From the NCBI GenBank assembly GCA_032716605.1, contig CM064509.1, forward strand, positions 36,786,381 through 36,850,380: a stretch of DNA of 64,000 nt, written 5' to 3'. A model generated the notes under the pieces. It ran no database searches, was not told the DNA's origin, and saw nothing but the letters and a program-made list of their open reading frames with translations. The position numbers were made by a program, and so were the translations under genes. Positions 1-10,781 of this stretch are shown here, piece by piece. The stretch is from Paralithodes platypus (lineage: Eukaryota > Arthropoda > Malacostraca > Decapoda > Lithodidae). Each line of letters starts with the position of its first letter. Positions within the stretch are counted from its first letter, which is position 1.

Positions 1-94
1 CACTATTTATGCTCTCCTAATTTTATCATACAATTAAGGAGTGACTTTAGAGATATATCAGATAATTATAATATATGTGAAAACTTTTTAAGAT

Positions 95-581
95 TTAACA
101 CCTTAAGAGCGGCCTAGGCGGTAATTTCTATGTACCGCCCAGCGTTTTTTTTTTTACCATAAATGAGGTTGTTTCCGTGCTCTTTTTCATGCATAAACAA
201 GACCCAGAGCGTATTACCAGTATGTATCCCTGAAAGGGCGTAAAGTGAGCTTTCCAATGACAACTGAACCATCCTTCTACGATCACTTGTTGTCTTGCAA
301 CGATCGTGCAACCGAAGGGCAAAATCGCTAAAATACGGTCATTTTCTTACATTATTACGTGTGAAACGAGTGAGAGAGGGTGGAGTACAAACAAGTACAT
401 CTCAGTAGCTCCACGGCCACCGTAGCGAGCGGTGAGGAGGTAATCTACGCTCCTCCCACCGCTCCGCTCTCTCTCAGAGCACATTACGTGCTCAAATTTG
501 CATTCGACAATAGCCAGGCCCCGCCAATAGGCCCCATTTATTTCATTCGACAATAGCCGGGCGCCGCCAGTTAAGGGTTAA
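95..581. mobile_element. TTAA-flanked MITE, family 1 (copy 1)
   Basis: About 487 bp from TTAA to TTAA. The left end reads TTAACACCTTAAGAGCGGC and the right end carries the inverse form (GCCGCC..TTAAGGGTTAA). Near-identical internal text recurs at 4068-4555 and 43511-43998, each time bounded by TTAA. TTAA target duplications with C-rich inverted ends are the hallmark of piggyBac-type elements, so I call it a non-autonomous piggyBac-like MITE. This copy is the most diverged of the three and has no coding capacity I can support. Confidence 0.8.
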
Positions 582-639
582 GGAGGTAGTGGTTACTTTT
601 CGGTCCATTAATTAATGTATTTATTTCAAAGTAAATCGC

Positions 640-960
640 TAGAACTCCTTCAAGCTTAAAAAAACACCTCCTAGTCCCACCTTCAAGATATATCTGTACA
701 TTGTCCCATCCAAAGGCCGATTCCTCTAAAAATTACAGGCTCACTATCACTCGCCAGGGAAAGAATCGACACCTAAATGGCACGAAAGGTCTGTAAATTG
801 ACAAAGAAATGGGGCGAAAAGTTTTATAATTACCAAACTAAGGGAATGAACGTCTTATGATCTCAAAGCTAATGGTATTAACATGAGGGATAAAGATCAA
901 CTACCTTCCCCTTAAATGGTTTGACATAAGACTGATAGCTTCAGGAAACATCAACAAATC
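640..960 (+). repeat. Dispersed repeat, copy 1 (partner at 16580-16900)
   Basis: This stretch aligns by eye with 16580-16900 in the same orientation. Shared blocks include 'aaattacaggct', 'cgctcgccagg' (one base different here), 'cgacacctaaatg' and 'tattgacaaagaaatg'. Small indels separate the two copies, so they are old. No ORF or termini were recognised; class unknown. Confidence 0.6.
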
Positions 961-1049
961 ATTTATATATTGACATCCTTCCTGGCCTTGTTCACATTCT
1001 TACAATAATTGGAACATCTGATGACATTTGGCAACCTTGCAGACTGAAG

Positions 1050-1552
1050 TTTTTTTCTTTTTTTCTTTTTTCTATATTCCAACTACTCCCTCTTGGGCAT
1101 AGGCTGAGAGCCTGTACATTCCACCGCTCAACACGGTGAAGCCCGTGAGGTCTTGTTCCAGTCTGGGGAGTGAGACATGTGAAGCATCCATCATGGCTCG
1201 AAGCAGCTCCATCTCTGAAGCGGCTGGTTGCCTCACCCAAGCCCTTCACCGTCTCACCCTCCAGACTCAGACCCACACTCTCAGAATGCCACCTATTGAG
1301 CAGTGAACTCACTAGGCATTGTCCCCCTGTAACATATTTTGAATATGGGAATATTCATACAGTCTTATTTAATCAGGGAACAATGAGTTTTTTTTTTTTT
1401 TGGCATTTCGGTGGGCTTTGTGGTAATGCACTGATACCAGGTACAGCACAAATTCAATCCCAATAATATCTTCCCATTGACATATCGGGATTTAAACCCG
1501 AGTCCATTGGATTACCAATCCAGTGGCATGACCACTCCACCACACCTCCCCT
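1050..1552 (-). mobile_element. tRNA-headed SINE, copy A
   Basis: About 500 bp on the minus strand. The 5' head (1552 downwards) is tRNA-like: an A-box-like TGGTGGAGTGG, an anticodon arm with loop TTGGTAA (GGT, threonine-like) and a B-box-like GGGTTTAAATCCC. The 3' end is a poly-A tract (poly-T on the plus strand from 1050). Copies B (2638-3130) and C (29428-29932) share the same head, body and tail. The body holds an ORF of about 80 codons that is open in all three copies (here 992-1312, minus), but its conservation can be explained by the youth of the copies. Confidence 0.85.
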
Positions 1553-1784
1553 ATGGGTTTATGGGTTGATCCTTGCGAGGCTGTTTGTAGCGACATTGTT
1601 GGAATAAACAATCATATAAATCTACTTCAAAAGCCTCTCTAAATAACAAAGATGAAAAAGGTACCGGTAAATATGCAAATGTTTAAATGTGGTAATACTA
1701 ATAATTATCATGATTATAAATATTTTTATTATTATTATTACTATGATTATATTATGTTTTAAAATCGCAAATCAAATATATATA

Positions 1785-1823
<39 letters not shown>

Positions 1824-1916
1824 TAGTAGGTTGGCCGCTAGGGTACCGGATCTTCATACTGTATATGTATATATATTATAGGTTTGATTCCCGAAGGGAA
1901 GTAATGAAAACCTAAT
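1553..1916. repeat. AT-rich spacer with (TA)n tract
   Basis: No gene is visible. There is a (TA)n run at about 1780-1820, next to palindromic ATATACTGTATAT text. The stretch 1877-1920 is the reverse complement of 2304-2353, so it may belong to the DIRS terminal structure described below. Confidence 0.6.
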
Positions 1917-2210
1917 ATTTAGTAGGCCCCGTAATCATTGACGATATGCATATTAGAATAATAGCCTCCAATCAAACGCCGCGGTTCGCCAGTTTGAAAA
2001 CTGCCGCAGGAGGATCGGAGTAGTACTCATCATAAGTGCAATGCTTAATTCTCTTATGGAATCGTTTTATGATCGGGTACTCTACGAAAACAACTTTGAA
2101 ACAAATAAAAAAGAAAAAAACAACTTAAAATCTGTTATACTACAGCTTTCCATGATTGAATTTCTTGCGTGTGGATTCCAAACGCTGGCCCCCTAGCGGC
2201 AATACTTCCT
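1917..2210. repeat. DIRS left inverted terminal repeat
   Basis: The reverse complement of this stretch matches 13048-13342 almost throughout. Shared blocks include 'gaataatagcctcc', 'ggatcggagtagtact', 'aacagattttaag' and 'ggaatccacacgcaag'. In minus-strand terms this is the 3' end of the element. Confidence 0.88.
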
Positions 2211-2289
2211 TCAATGACATATCAAGATACAACTTAAGAAATCAAACGAATGGGAAGGGGATGGCTGGGAGGGCCCTACATCGTCAATG

Positions 2290-2395
2290 ATTACGTCAAT
2301 GATTACTACTAAATATTAGGTTTTCATTACTTCCCTCCGGGAATCAAACCTATAATTTAATAGTGGCCCCTCCATCATTGACGATATGCGGCTAT
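2290..2395. repeat. DIRS internal complementary region-like block
   Basis: 2304-2353 is the reverse complement of 1877-1922, and 2357-2391 repeats the outermost end of the element (AATAGTGGCCCC..ATCATTGACGATATGC). A short internal copy of terminal sequence next to the 3' inverted repeat is what DIRS elements carry as their internal complementary region, thought to template completion of the ends via a circular intermediate. The assignment is inference from position and sequence. Confidence 0.55.
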
Positions 2396-2637
2396 GCCTG
2401 ATAACCAAGAATGGAGGGGGACATTCGTGACAATATCCTAAACCACCAACCCAAGGCACAAAAAGAATCTGCATAACATTTTAAGTATTTTATTGTGTAC
2501 ATACAATAATATAAAAATATAAAAGAGGGCAAGCAGTGCATTACTTCGAAGAATATCTGGTTGTTAATGACCAGATCTTCTCCTTGAGATCTATAATATG
2601 AAAAACTGGGAATACTCTTGTGTTCCTCTATATAGAT

Positions 2638-3130
2638 TTTTTTTTTTTTATATTTTTTTTTTTCGGTACTACCTCTCGGGCATAGGCTGAGAGCCTGTAC
2701 ATTCCACCGCTCAACACGGTGAAGCCCGTGAGGTCTTGTTCCAGTCTGGGGAGTGAGACATGCGAAGCATCCATCATGACTCGAAGCAGCTCCATCTCTG
2801 AAGCGGCTGGTTGCTTCGCTCAAGTGCTTCACCGTCTCACCCTCCAGACTCAGACCCTCACTCTCAGAATGCCACCTATTGAGCAGTGAACTCACTAGGC
2901 ATTGTCCCCCTGTAACATATTTTGAATATGGGAATATTCATAGTGTTATTTAATCAAGGAACAATGAGGGTATTTTTTTGGCATTTCGGTGGGCTTTGTG
3001 GTAATGCACTGATGCTAGGTACAGCACAAATTCAATCCCAATAATATCTTCCCATTGATATATCGGGATTTGAACCCGGGTCCATTTGATTACCAATCCA
3101 GTGGCATGACCACTCCACCACACCTCCCCT
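2638..3130 (-). mobile_element. tRNA-headed SINE, copy B (inside DIRS)
   Basis: Same head, body and poly-A tail as copy A. The B-box-like GGGTTCAAATCCC is intact, and the head starts at the AGGGGAGG on the minus strand at 3130. It is inserted in the 3' non-coding part of the DIRS element, so it is younger than that element. The internal ORF reads on past the SINE body into flanking sequence (2392-2895, minus), which argues against it being a constrained gene. Confidence 0.85.
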
Positions 3131-3397
3131 ATAACTCTTTGGAATATGTTCTAACCTTAACAATATATGTACAGTTTATATATGTTTGTACATTCTGGTA
3201 ATACTATATAGTTGCAACTATTATAGATTTCTTAAAATTAAAATTAAACTTGAACTGTATAACCAGTTCGAGTTTATATCACAGCTTGTGATTTATCACA
3301 ATCTCCGGCGGAGGGGTTCTAGTGGGCTTTGGACTATTTAGCACCTCCACCCCTCCTTTCTTGCCTTAAGATTAAGCTTATAATAATAGCACATAGC

Positions 3398-3786
3398 CTA
3401 TTGGACCCTTTGCCGTAATGCTATACAGGTACGCTTTGGTTTGTTCAGAGCGACTGACAGGTACCGTGTTAAAAAAGTGTGATTAGACACCCACAACTGA
3501 GTGTTGGCTATGTCGTCAATGGAAAAATTCTGCAAAAATCTAAGAGAGACGGCCCACTTTCTGATGTCGTGGGCTCTGCCTACTACGCCGGTATTTCTTT
3601 CCTTAATAACATCTACTAAAAGAGAAGCCAATTTTCTTCTCGTGACACGAGTACCTGTCTGGTTCACCCATAGGAAGCCTGGTTGTTGAGGTTCAGCTAC
3701 CCTCATCAACTTAACTAAAGCTTGAATTGGGCACAAAATATGATGTGTATGTCCGCGTTTAAGCGCCTGGCAGAGAATTCTGAGAA
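3398..3786 (-). pseudogene. DIRS tyrosine recombinase, C-terminal fragment
   Basis: The minus-strand ORF (3736-3398, open upstream to ~3770) holds the catalytic C-terminal part of a tyrosine recombinase. It has an HDIRK box (H-x-x-R) and a terminal HTFLTRYL box supplying the tyrosine nucleophile. Upstream it runs back to HTHHILCPIQAL before similarity stops at the insertion near 3787. The enzyme would integrate the circular cDNA of the element. The matching N-terminal and middle parts lie at 6657-7140 and 5916-6098. Confidence 0.85.
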
Positions 3787-5890
3787 AACATGATCACAAT
3801 GCTCGTTCTTTGCAATAAATGTGGGAGACGGCGCGATCAGATTTAGCGAATTTCAGCTTGGCGAAACACAGTATTGGCGATAGGTTGGATATGGTACCAG
3901 AATCCGAATTTGGCGCTTCAAATACACTTTTGGCGAGAATGCTGACGTCACGGAATGGCATCGGCCCAGAATGCGCCGCCCGCAAGCTAGTCTCACCAGG
4001 CCTAACACTAAATAATTCATGGTAAATACAATCTGTTATCTATTATCTATTGTCTTTTCTATTGCTGTTAACACCTTACGAGCGGCCTATGCGGTTTATT
4101 TATGTGTACCGCACAGCGGGGTGTTTTTAGCCAAAATAGGGCTGTTTACGTGATCATTTTCATGCCTAAATAAGACCCAGAACGTAAAACAAGTACCTAT
4201 CCCTGAAAGGGCATAAACAGAGCTTTCGAATGACACCATAACGATCCTTGTATGATGGATAGTTTTCTTGCAATAACCGTGCAACGCGAGTGCAAAAAGC
4301 AGGTAATTCGGTACTTTCAGTACATAATTGAGTATGTAGCGAGTGAGAGAGGGAGGAGGGAGCTGAGATTTGTGTCAGTAGGTTCGCCGCGGTGGTCTGG
4401 AGCAGTCATACGCTCGCTAGTCTCCTGCCACCACTTGTCTCTCTCTCTCAGCCACATTACGTGCTGAAATTGCCACTCGAGTTATGTCGAGCGCCGCCAC
4501 ATAGTCCAGCTTTATTTAACTCGACTTATGTTGCTCGCCGCTAATTATGGGTTAATGTTTCATATAGGCTACAGTAGAGCGCCGTATTGAGAGTTACTCT
4601 TAGGCCGCGGCTAGGCTATACAGTAGATAGGCTTAGGCCTACTCACAAAACCCTAACTGAGCTGCTTGGATAGCGAGAATATCCCAGGTATATTTCATAA
4701 ACGTATATTAACAGAGTCATCTTGACAAAACCGATTTGTGAACCTCATATCACTTGTGTTTTGCTTTGTTTATTGTGCCGAACAGTCTGCAACACACAAA
4801 CACACACGTGCGCATCAGCTGACTTAGGGGCCCAATCGAAAAATATAATTAATCAAAGAAGTGACCACGGATCCAAAACCAATTTCATTATTTTGCTCAA
4901 TCGAAAAGCAGTTGGTATAAAAAATTCTAGTCTTCACCATTCACAAGGTAAAAGTGATTTATGCCTCCTGATATATATCTAAGCTATGTTAGACCATTTT
5001 TTGGTCTGGCTAGCTAGTTGCAACTTGTTGCTAATGTTATGTGGTTATTCCTTATCAATAAGACTATTCACAAGATAACAATGAATTCTGCTGCCTGATA
5101 TACATCTAACCTAGGTTAGGTAAATTCTTTGTGGAGATATATAGGCTAGGCCTATGTCTTCTAGCAAAAACAGAGTAAGCAGACGGCGCCGAGTGTGTCG
5201 GCGATCGACGATGCGCATGGCGGGCGGTTTGAAAAGGCCCAAAAGGGTGAACTCGGGCCTCGTCAAAGACTAATGGATAATTTTCCCATTTAAAGTACTA
5301 TTCGCGTTTGGCGAAATTCACTTTTGGCGATGGTTTGGCTAGACTAATGAATTCGCTAAATGAGAGGTGTCGGGAATTTAGATAAAGAGGTTAAATTGCA
5401 TATCACTGGTCCATGAAATATCCCAACAAATAGTTATAATATAATTACCAACGACGTAGTCGATGGGTGTAATCCAGTCCCCCACACACGGCTAATTCAA
5501 TTGCATGACATGTAGGAATGTTCACATAATACAATATCGATACAATGAACTTAGCTTAGAGGACTGGTGATGTAGGACTGTTGTTATAGATTAATATTTG
5601 TAGCACATGGTGAACTGTGGGTTGAGTCAGAGCCGGGTGGGAAGATGTTGGCAGTATGGTGTTGATTGAGAGACTAAAGGGCCGGCGTCCGATCGCTTCG
5701 CGAAGTTACATATGGCTGCCGGCTCATAATAATTATAACCCATAACTTGGTTTCATGATACATCTAGAGCTGATGTAGATATTTATACATTACAGTTAAT
5801 ATTTAACCTATACTTAAGAATAAACTACAATACACAAAGAACCAGCCGAAATCGTACATGCGATACAATACCGCCAAATTCAAATGTCCT
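3787..5890. other. Foreign DNA inserted in the DIRS recombinase; includes a TTAA MITE
   Basis: This 2.1-kb stretch separates the middle (5916-6098) and C-terminal (3398-3786) parts of the recombinase. Only the MITE at 4068-4555 is recognisable within it. TTTAGCGAATT/TTTGGCGAAA-like motifs occur near both ends (3838-3935 and 5295-5355), which may reflect a degraded inverted structure. ORFs are short and unconvincing. Exact borders and target duplication could not be fixed by eye. Confidence 0.55.
4068..4555. mobile_element. TTAA-flanked MITE, family 1 (copy 2)
   Basis: About 488 bp, bounded by TTAA on both sides. The left end is TTAACACCTTACGAGCGGC and the right end contains GCCGCTAATTATGGGTTAA. 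Nearly identical to 43511-43998, differing by scattered single bases. It contains the (GA)n-rich block 'gtgagagagggaggagg' and the opposing CT block 'tctctctctctcagcc', which can fold back. Confidence 0.88.
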
Positions 5891-5915
5891 ATTGGACCTA
5901 AAACTGTCGGGATCA

Positions 5916-6098
5916 TTACCCTATTCCCGACAAGAGGGACCACTGTAGTCTCCCAAACCTGAGGCAATTAGGTTCGTTGCTCATCGCCGCCAGCTCAGAT
6001 ACTCTGTTTCCTGTCGCTAAGGCCATAAGGAACACAGCCTTCTTTAACTTAAGACGTGGGCATGGGGGGTATGAGACACCACACGCCTGTGTGCACAT
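5916..6098 (-). pseudogene. DIRS tyrosine recombinase, middle fragment
   Basis: The minus-strand frame encodes KLKKAVFLMALATGNRVSEL, the start of the catalytic domain of tyrosine recombinases, where the first catalytic arginine sits in the (T/S)GxRxxEL box. Here the box reads ATGNRVSEL. After ~35 more codons similarity ends at the 3787-5890 insertion; upstream it ends at foreign DNA from about 6100. Confidence 0.8.
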
Positions 6099-6192
6099 AT
6101 TTGAGCTGTTCCCATCACTAACATCGTTATTTTACCATAAATAGCATTAATACTTATCCATATGTGCCTATTTTACGTTGATTATAAAGGTA

Positions 6193-6656
6193 TTAACCTT
6201 TTACAGCAATAAAACAAGTGGAAACAGCGTTTGGATGGTCAAAATCGGTGATACAGGTCGGGAGTTACATAATTTATGGCTGAGGCAACCTCCCTCCCCT
6301 CCACTCTTCCTCACGTCTGGAGAGAGACTGTCGATCGATACTCTCTCTCTCTCTCTTGCACTCGCTTGGTAACAGTGATGACAACGCCCTGCTTGCAACT
6401 CGCTAATGTTAGCACGAAAATAGACTACAGAATCAGGTAATAACAGGGAAAACAGGTGATAATTGAAGGAGGAGGGGGGGAAGTGGGGAAGGAGATGTGA
6501 AGGAGTGATATTTGGCATGGCCCAGGGGCAAAAAAAAAAAAAACATTCAAGTTTTTTTGGGGTGTTTTAAATGGATTTTTTTAGGCCCAGGATCTTAAGA
6601 GTCTTCCCGCAGTCGCCCGGGGAAACTCTTAAGAGTTCCCGCACTTGCCGGGTTAA
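6193..6656. mobile_element. TTAA-flanked insertion in the DIRS recombinase
   Basis: Bounded by TTAA at 6193-6196 and 6653-6656, with ends TTAACCTTTTACAGC and, on the other strand, TTAACCCGGCAAGTGC. The inverted ends match only weakly beyond TTAACC. It interrupts the recombinase just after the codons for NFDSL. A further ~90 bp (6100-6192) of unassigned sequence separates it from the resumed recombinase frame. Confidence 0.6.
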
Positions 6657-7140
6657 TAGTGAATCAAAATTTGGTGCATGATTATACTTGCGCGATTGAA
6701 GCAATGAGAGGGCTTTGTCTAACGACCAGGTAGGCATGAGCTGTCGTGGTGGTGGGCGTAGCTTGAAACACGCCCTCATGAACCTTTTCTCCTCCACCTG
6801 CGGTATAGACAGACCCGTGAGATTGAAAAAGGGGGTTCTAATGGCAGATAAGTGATTCTTTAATGTAACAACTGAGAAGCGTCTCTGCTCAAACAAGTAA
6901 TCTAAGTATTTAAAAATCAAGGCCACTGAAGCATCAGCTTGTGCTGTTTCTACTATCCAGGTTGTGAAAGTTTTCCAATGTGATTGGTATTGTCTCCTGG
7001 TGGACATGGTATATTGATTCAGAAATTTTCTAGTGACACTTTCCCCATACTGGGTTAACCATTTTGCATTGTAAATGTCCATAAGGCAAAAGTCAGCGAG
7101 GTCTGAAGGTTGCCAATTGTCTCCAAGTGGAAGGCGAACA
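6657..7140 (-). pseudogene. DIRS tyrosine recombinase, N-terminal fragment
   Basis: Part of a 358-codon minus-strand frame (7643-6567), whose first half overlaps RNase H out of frame. The recombinase part carries the helical core-binding (SAM-like) domain: TRRQYQSHWKTFTTWI, then FKYLDYLFEQRRFSVVTLKN and HLSAIRTPFF. The last ~30 codons of the ORF are translated MITE sequence, not recombinase. Confidence 0.85.
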
Positions 7141-7890
7141 CCGGGAGTGACACCGGGTTCCCGCACCACTTTTGCAACTGGTGATACCACACCTGAGCCG
7201 GCCATAATGGCGCGATCATCGAGACTATGCCCTGGTAACCCCGTAGTTTGTGAACTACTTGACACATGAGTGAAGAGTCTGGAGGCGGAAACAGATAGAT
7301 TGAATTCCACCTGTTCCAGTCCTCCAGTAAAGCATTGGGACCCCCTGCCGGAGTCATTATCTGGCGGGTTAGGAAGAGAGGTAGCCTGTGGTTTCCCTCG
7401 GATGCACACAGATCCACCTGTGGACGGTATGGCTTGGCAATCATCTTGTTGAAGACGGTTTGCTTGAGAGCCCATTCTACTGAGGTGCTCTGTCCCCGAG
7501 ACAAAGCGTCCGCCCAGACGTTCGACATGCCCGGGAGATATGATGCGTGCAGATGAATGCTCAGCAATTCGGCCAGAGCAAAAATCTGTTCTGACACTTC
7601 CAGCAACTCTCGAGACCTCACTGACCCCTGCTTCTGCATGCAATGGACTGCGTTCAAGTTGTCCATTTGAAATGCTATTGACTTCCCCTGCAATGAAGAG
7701 CCGCGAGCTTCAAGGAAAAACAAAGGGACTAGAAGTTCTTGTTTGTTGATGTGAAACAATTCGTTTTGGGACCAAGTACCCTGCCCCTGATGGCCTAGAT
7801 TGGACTGATAACCCCAGCCTAGTATCCCTGAAGCATCTGTGTCTACCTATACCGTAGGTGAAGGAGAAACCCATGTCGTTATAGAGTGCA
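7055..7890 (-). pseudogene. DIRS pol: RNase H and following region
   Basis: RNase H signatures appear in order on the minus strand: VDTDASGILGWG (first Asp), INKQELL (Glu), MDNLNAV (Asp) and WADALSRG (last Asp). They would degrade the RNA strand of the RNA:DNA hybrid. A TAG at 7847-7849 immediately precedes VDTDAS in the same frame, so translation from RT would stop there. The frame then runs through IAPLWPAQVWYHQL, a segment commonly found between RNase H and recombinase in such elements, and stops at 7055. Confidence 0.85.
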
Positions 7891-7929
7891 GTGTTTTGGT
7901 CTTCGCCCAGACCGACAGTAAGTTGTGAA

Positions 7930-8982
7930 TTAATGGAGGAATAAGCCATAATTTCCCCTCCGGCAAGAGCGGAAAACCTTGTTGCCTTCCATAATTAATC
8001 TCTTTACTTTCAACCGGCCCAACTTCACAGTTAATTGGATCCAGTTGAGGGAGCCGACCAGGGACTCCCACATCCTCCTCGTCGTATTCAGACTGTGGAG
8101 AAAACGAAACAGTTTCCTGCGAAATCTGTTGCGATTGTCCACACTCTGAGTAAGAGTTAGATTGGCAGTATCCCAGACCAGCCCTATCCTCTGAATTTTC
8201 CTTGTGGGAACAAGGAGAGACTTTGCCAAGTTAACCTTGAACCCTAGGGTTTGTACATGATTGATTACTTGGTTGACATGAATATGACATAACTCTTCTG
8301 ACTCTGCCACCACTAGCCAGTCGTCTAGATACCACAGCACCTTTATACCTTGATCCAACAACGGCATGAGGGCCTGCCGGACTAATTTCGTGAAAATTCT
8401 CGGTGCCAGGTTCAAACCGAAAGGCATTCTCTGAAAGATATAAGTCTCTTGCCTGAACCTCAAGGTGAAGAATTTTTGGAACCTTTTGTTGATGGGGACA
8501 TGCCAATAGGCGTCTTTCAGGTCTAGTGAGCACATCCAACTCTGCGGCGGAAGTGTGAGCCTGATTTGATTCACTGTAAGCATCCTGAAGGGTGAATTGT
8601 GAATATATGTGTTCAGACACGAGAAATCTACTACTGGTCGCATCTGCACACTGTCCCTCTTTGACACTAGGAAAAGTCTGGAGGTGAATGTATGACAAGT
8701 TGGATTTACTGGGACAATGACCTGTTTGGTGATCATTTCCTGGACGAGTGACTCCACCTCTAATGAAACATTGTTGTGTTCTAGACCCTGACACAGTCGA
8801 GGCCGCCGGAGCCACCGCCAGGTGATTCCCTTGCTTACTACTGTCCGGGCCCAAGTTAGCCGGGGCCAAGCCCTGCGACATGCCAAGAACGACCCAGTTT
8901 CTGTACTGGGTCTGTTTGGCAGAGCTACTCTCGTATCCAACACGCCTGAGCACGACCCTGGGAGAGAGAGAGTGTGGTTCAC
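7930..8982 (-). pseudogene. DIRS pol: reverse transcriptase
   Basis: 350-codon minus-strand ORF. RT motifs are in order: RPVVDFSCLN, SLDLKDAYWHVPI, QRMPFGLNLAPRIFTKL and the catalytic VLWYLDDWLV (near 8316-8332), then LGFKVNLAKS and QRIGLVW. This is the gypsy/DIRS-type RT arrangement. The pol frame leaves this ORF near 7985, where continuation to RNase H requires a frame change (next frame carries LLSVWAKTKTLH). An overlapping minus-strand ORF (9166-8231) is a shadow. The true N-terminus is uncertain; 8982 directly abuts the end of the gag-like ORF. Confidence 0.88.
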
Positions 8983-10577
8983 TAGTTTTTTGGTGGGGGT
9001 GGTGGGTTGGTATCAGACGGCTGGTTAGGTTTGGCGGGAGTCTGTCCCTGATTAGGTTTTGGGTGTGACTTACCTCTATAGTCTGAGTATATACCTTGTT
9101 TTGGTTTGTGCTGAGTACCGCCCTGCTGTGGAGGAGACCTAGGGTCCCGAAAGGACTGTTTAGCATGAGGAGGTTGGGGCTTTCCGCCGCTTTTGAGCTT
9201 AGTGTAAGGTTTCTTAAATGGCTCTCTCTTAGGCTGGGAGGTACTCTGCTTCAAGCCGTCTACCATATTGAAATCTACACTCCAAGTTTCTGCATTGAGT
9301 AGGGAGGCAGTTAAGACTGGGAAAAGAGTTACCCGGCAACCAATATCATCCGGCAACTTCTTAACCAAGTACACCCTTAAATCCTGGCGTGCCCTCACCG
9401 CCTCCATGATAGCTATTCTGATATCACCCAAGGACTGAATTGAATTTTGTAAGAGAATCCTACGTGAAAGTTCTGTGGCCTTCCTCACATTATGGTCAGC
9501 AATGGCCGAAATAGTTTTAGTTAGAGACTGGGCAACCTGGCGACTGACAAGATATTGAGAAAATAATCTGAAAGATTTGTTACGTAACTTAAAATCTCTC
9601 TCCAGATGGGCTGGGGGAGGGGTACAAAAGGGGTCCTTCAATTGATAAAGTGACAGTTTGGGTGAAGCCAAAAATGCGAACACGGCCGGCGACATACCGT
9701 CTGCCTTATTAACAGGTAAAGAGAACCATAAATGTGTTTCTTGAGGAACCTGATGAGAGGATTTGGACGTAATAGTGGATGCAAACAGTTGCGCCTCTGA
9801 TTCCCAGTCTACCCAAGGGCCTACACCTACTCGCCCCATCTGCAGGACTGGTGTGTGGGTTTGATCTAGTACTGGGACTGTATCCAGTTCCGGCGTAAGT
9901 GCATTAAGAGCTTTGATGTCATTAACACCATCAGCTTTCGACCAATCCGCAAAAAGTCGTGCAGATGAGACCTGAGGTACTGCCGGAGAAGCTGAAAACA
10001 CGAAGAAATCAACACAATAGGTACTAGGTATGGCCTTAATAGTAACGTCAAGTAACCTCCCTACCTCATCCTTAGCTCTAAGCTTTCTATTCTTATTGAT
10101 TTCAATGGTCCACTCACCAGGGACCGGTAGGTCCCCCGATACGGTAGCCTGTGCCAGGTGCGGTTTCTGTGGTTTAACCTGAATCCACAAGCAATCTGGT
10201 CTGTAGAGGAGAGGCATAGGGCATTTCCGCTGTGGGACCTTATCAAGAAGGGAACGAGTAATGTCTGAAATGACACAATCGATAGTGGTAGTCAAGGAGG
10301 CCGGCACCGCTGTGCTACTAGCCGTAGTCGTCGCCGGAATTACGTTAAACAAGGGCAAAGAAGACTGGGGAGATGTAATACCTGAAGGTTCTAAAGGCCT
10401 TACTGTGGAGTTACTCGGGGGAACTACCGATGGACTAGTGGGAGGATCTGGTGAAGTAGGGACATGATACTGACGCATGTCCCTGTGCAAGATATCACTA
10501 ATGTCATCTGTGGTCACACACTTACTGTGGGAACCTCTCGAAGACTGAGAACTAGCTTCCGATTCCTCCCCCGTCAT
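8982..10577 (-). CDS. DIRS gag-like ORF, second part
   Basis: 531-codon minus-strand ORF with no enzymatic motif. It begins with a Ser-rich acidic segment (MTGEESEASSQSSRGS), followed by Pro/Thr-rich linkers, a folded-looking centre and a basic Pro/Gln/Lys-rich tail (from about residue 445) ending in PPPPPKN. That tail is the sort of nucleic-acid-binding end seen in DIRS gag proteins. Position upstream of RT fits a capsid role; the function is inferred from position only. It is one of the longest intact frames of this element. Confidence 0.7.
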   Translation of the reverse strand: MTGEESEASSQSSRGSHSKCVTTDDISDILHRDMRQYHVPTSPDPPTSPSVVPPSNSTVRPLEPSGITSPQSSLPLFNVIPATTTASSTAVPASLTTTIDCVISDITRSLLDKVPQRKCPMPLLYRPDCLWIQVKPQKPHLAQATVSGDLPVPGEWTIEINKNRKLRAKDEVGRLLDVTIKAIPSTYCVDFFVFSASPAVPQVSSARLFADWSKADGVNDIKALNALTPELDTVPVLDQTHTPVLQMGRVGVGPWVDWESEAQLFASTITSKSSHQVPQETHLWFSLPVNKADGMSPAVFAFLASPKLSLYQLKDPFCTPPPAHLERDFKLRNKSFRLFSQYLVSRQVAQSLTKTISAIADHNVRKATELSRRILLQNSIQSLGDIRIAIMEAVRARQDLRVYLVKKLPDDIGCRVTLFPVLTASLLNAETWSVDFNMVDGLKQSTSQPKREPFKKPYTKLKSGGKPQPPHAKQSFRDPRSPPQQGGTQHKPKQGIYSDYRGKSHPKPNQGQTPAKPNQPSDTNPPPPPKN

Positions 10578-10781
10578 ACCTGGTTGAGCCTAGGGTAGGT
10601 GTATCTCCTCTGGCTCCCTTTGTAACTCTATCACTTCCAGCGTAGGATGCCGGGGTTAAGGTGCTTGATCAGCCAGTGGCCAAACCAGATCAGGGACCGA
10701 CAAGGGTATTAACTCTATGTTCCTACACTCCCTATCTATGTCCTGATTCATTCTAGTATTTATCTGTGAAGGTTCAGATTG

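Noticed and set aside
7055..9302. Plus-strand ORFs of 60-73 codons across the DIRS pol
   Set aside because: Antisense shadows of RT, RNase H and recombinase.
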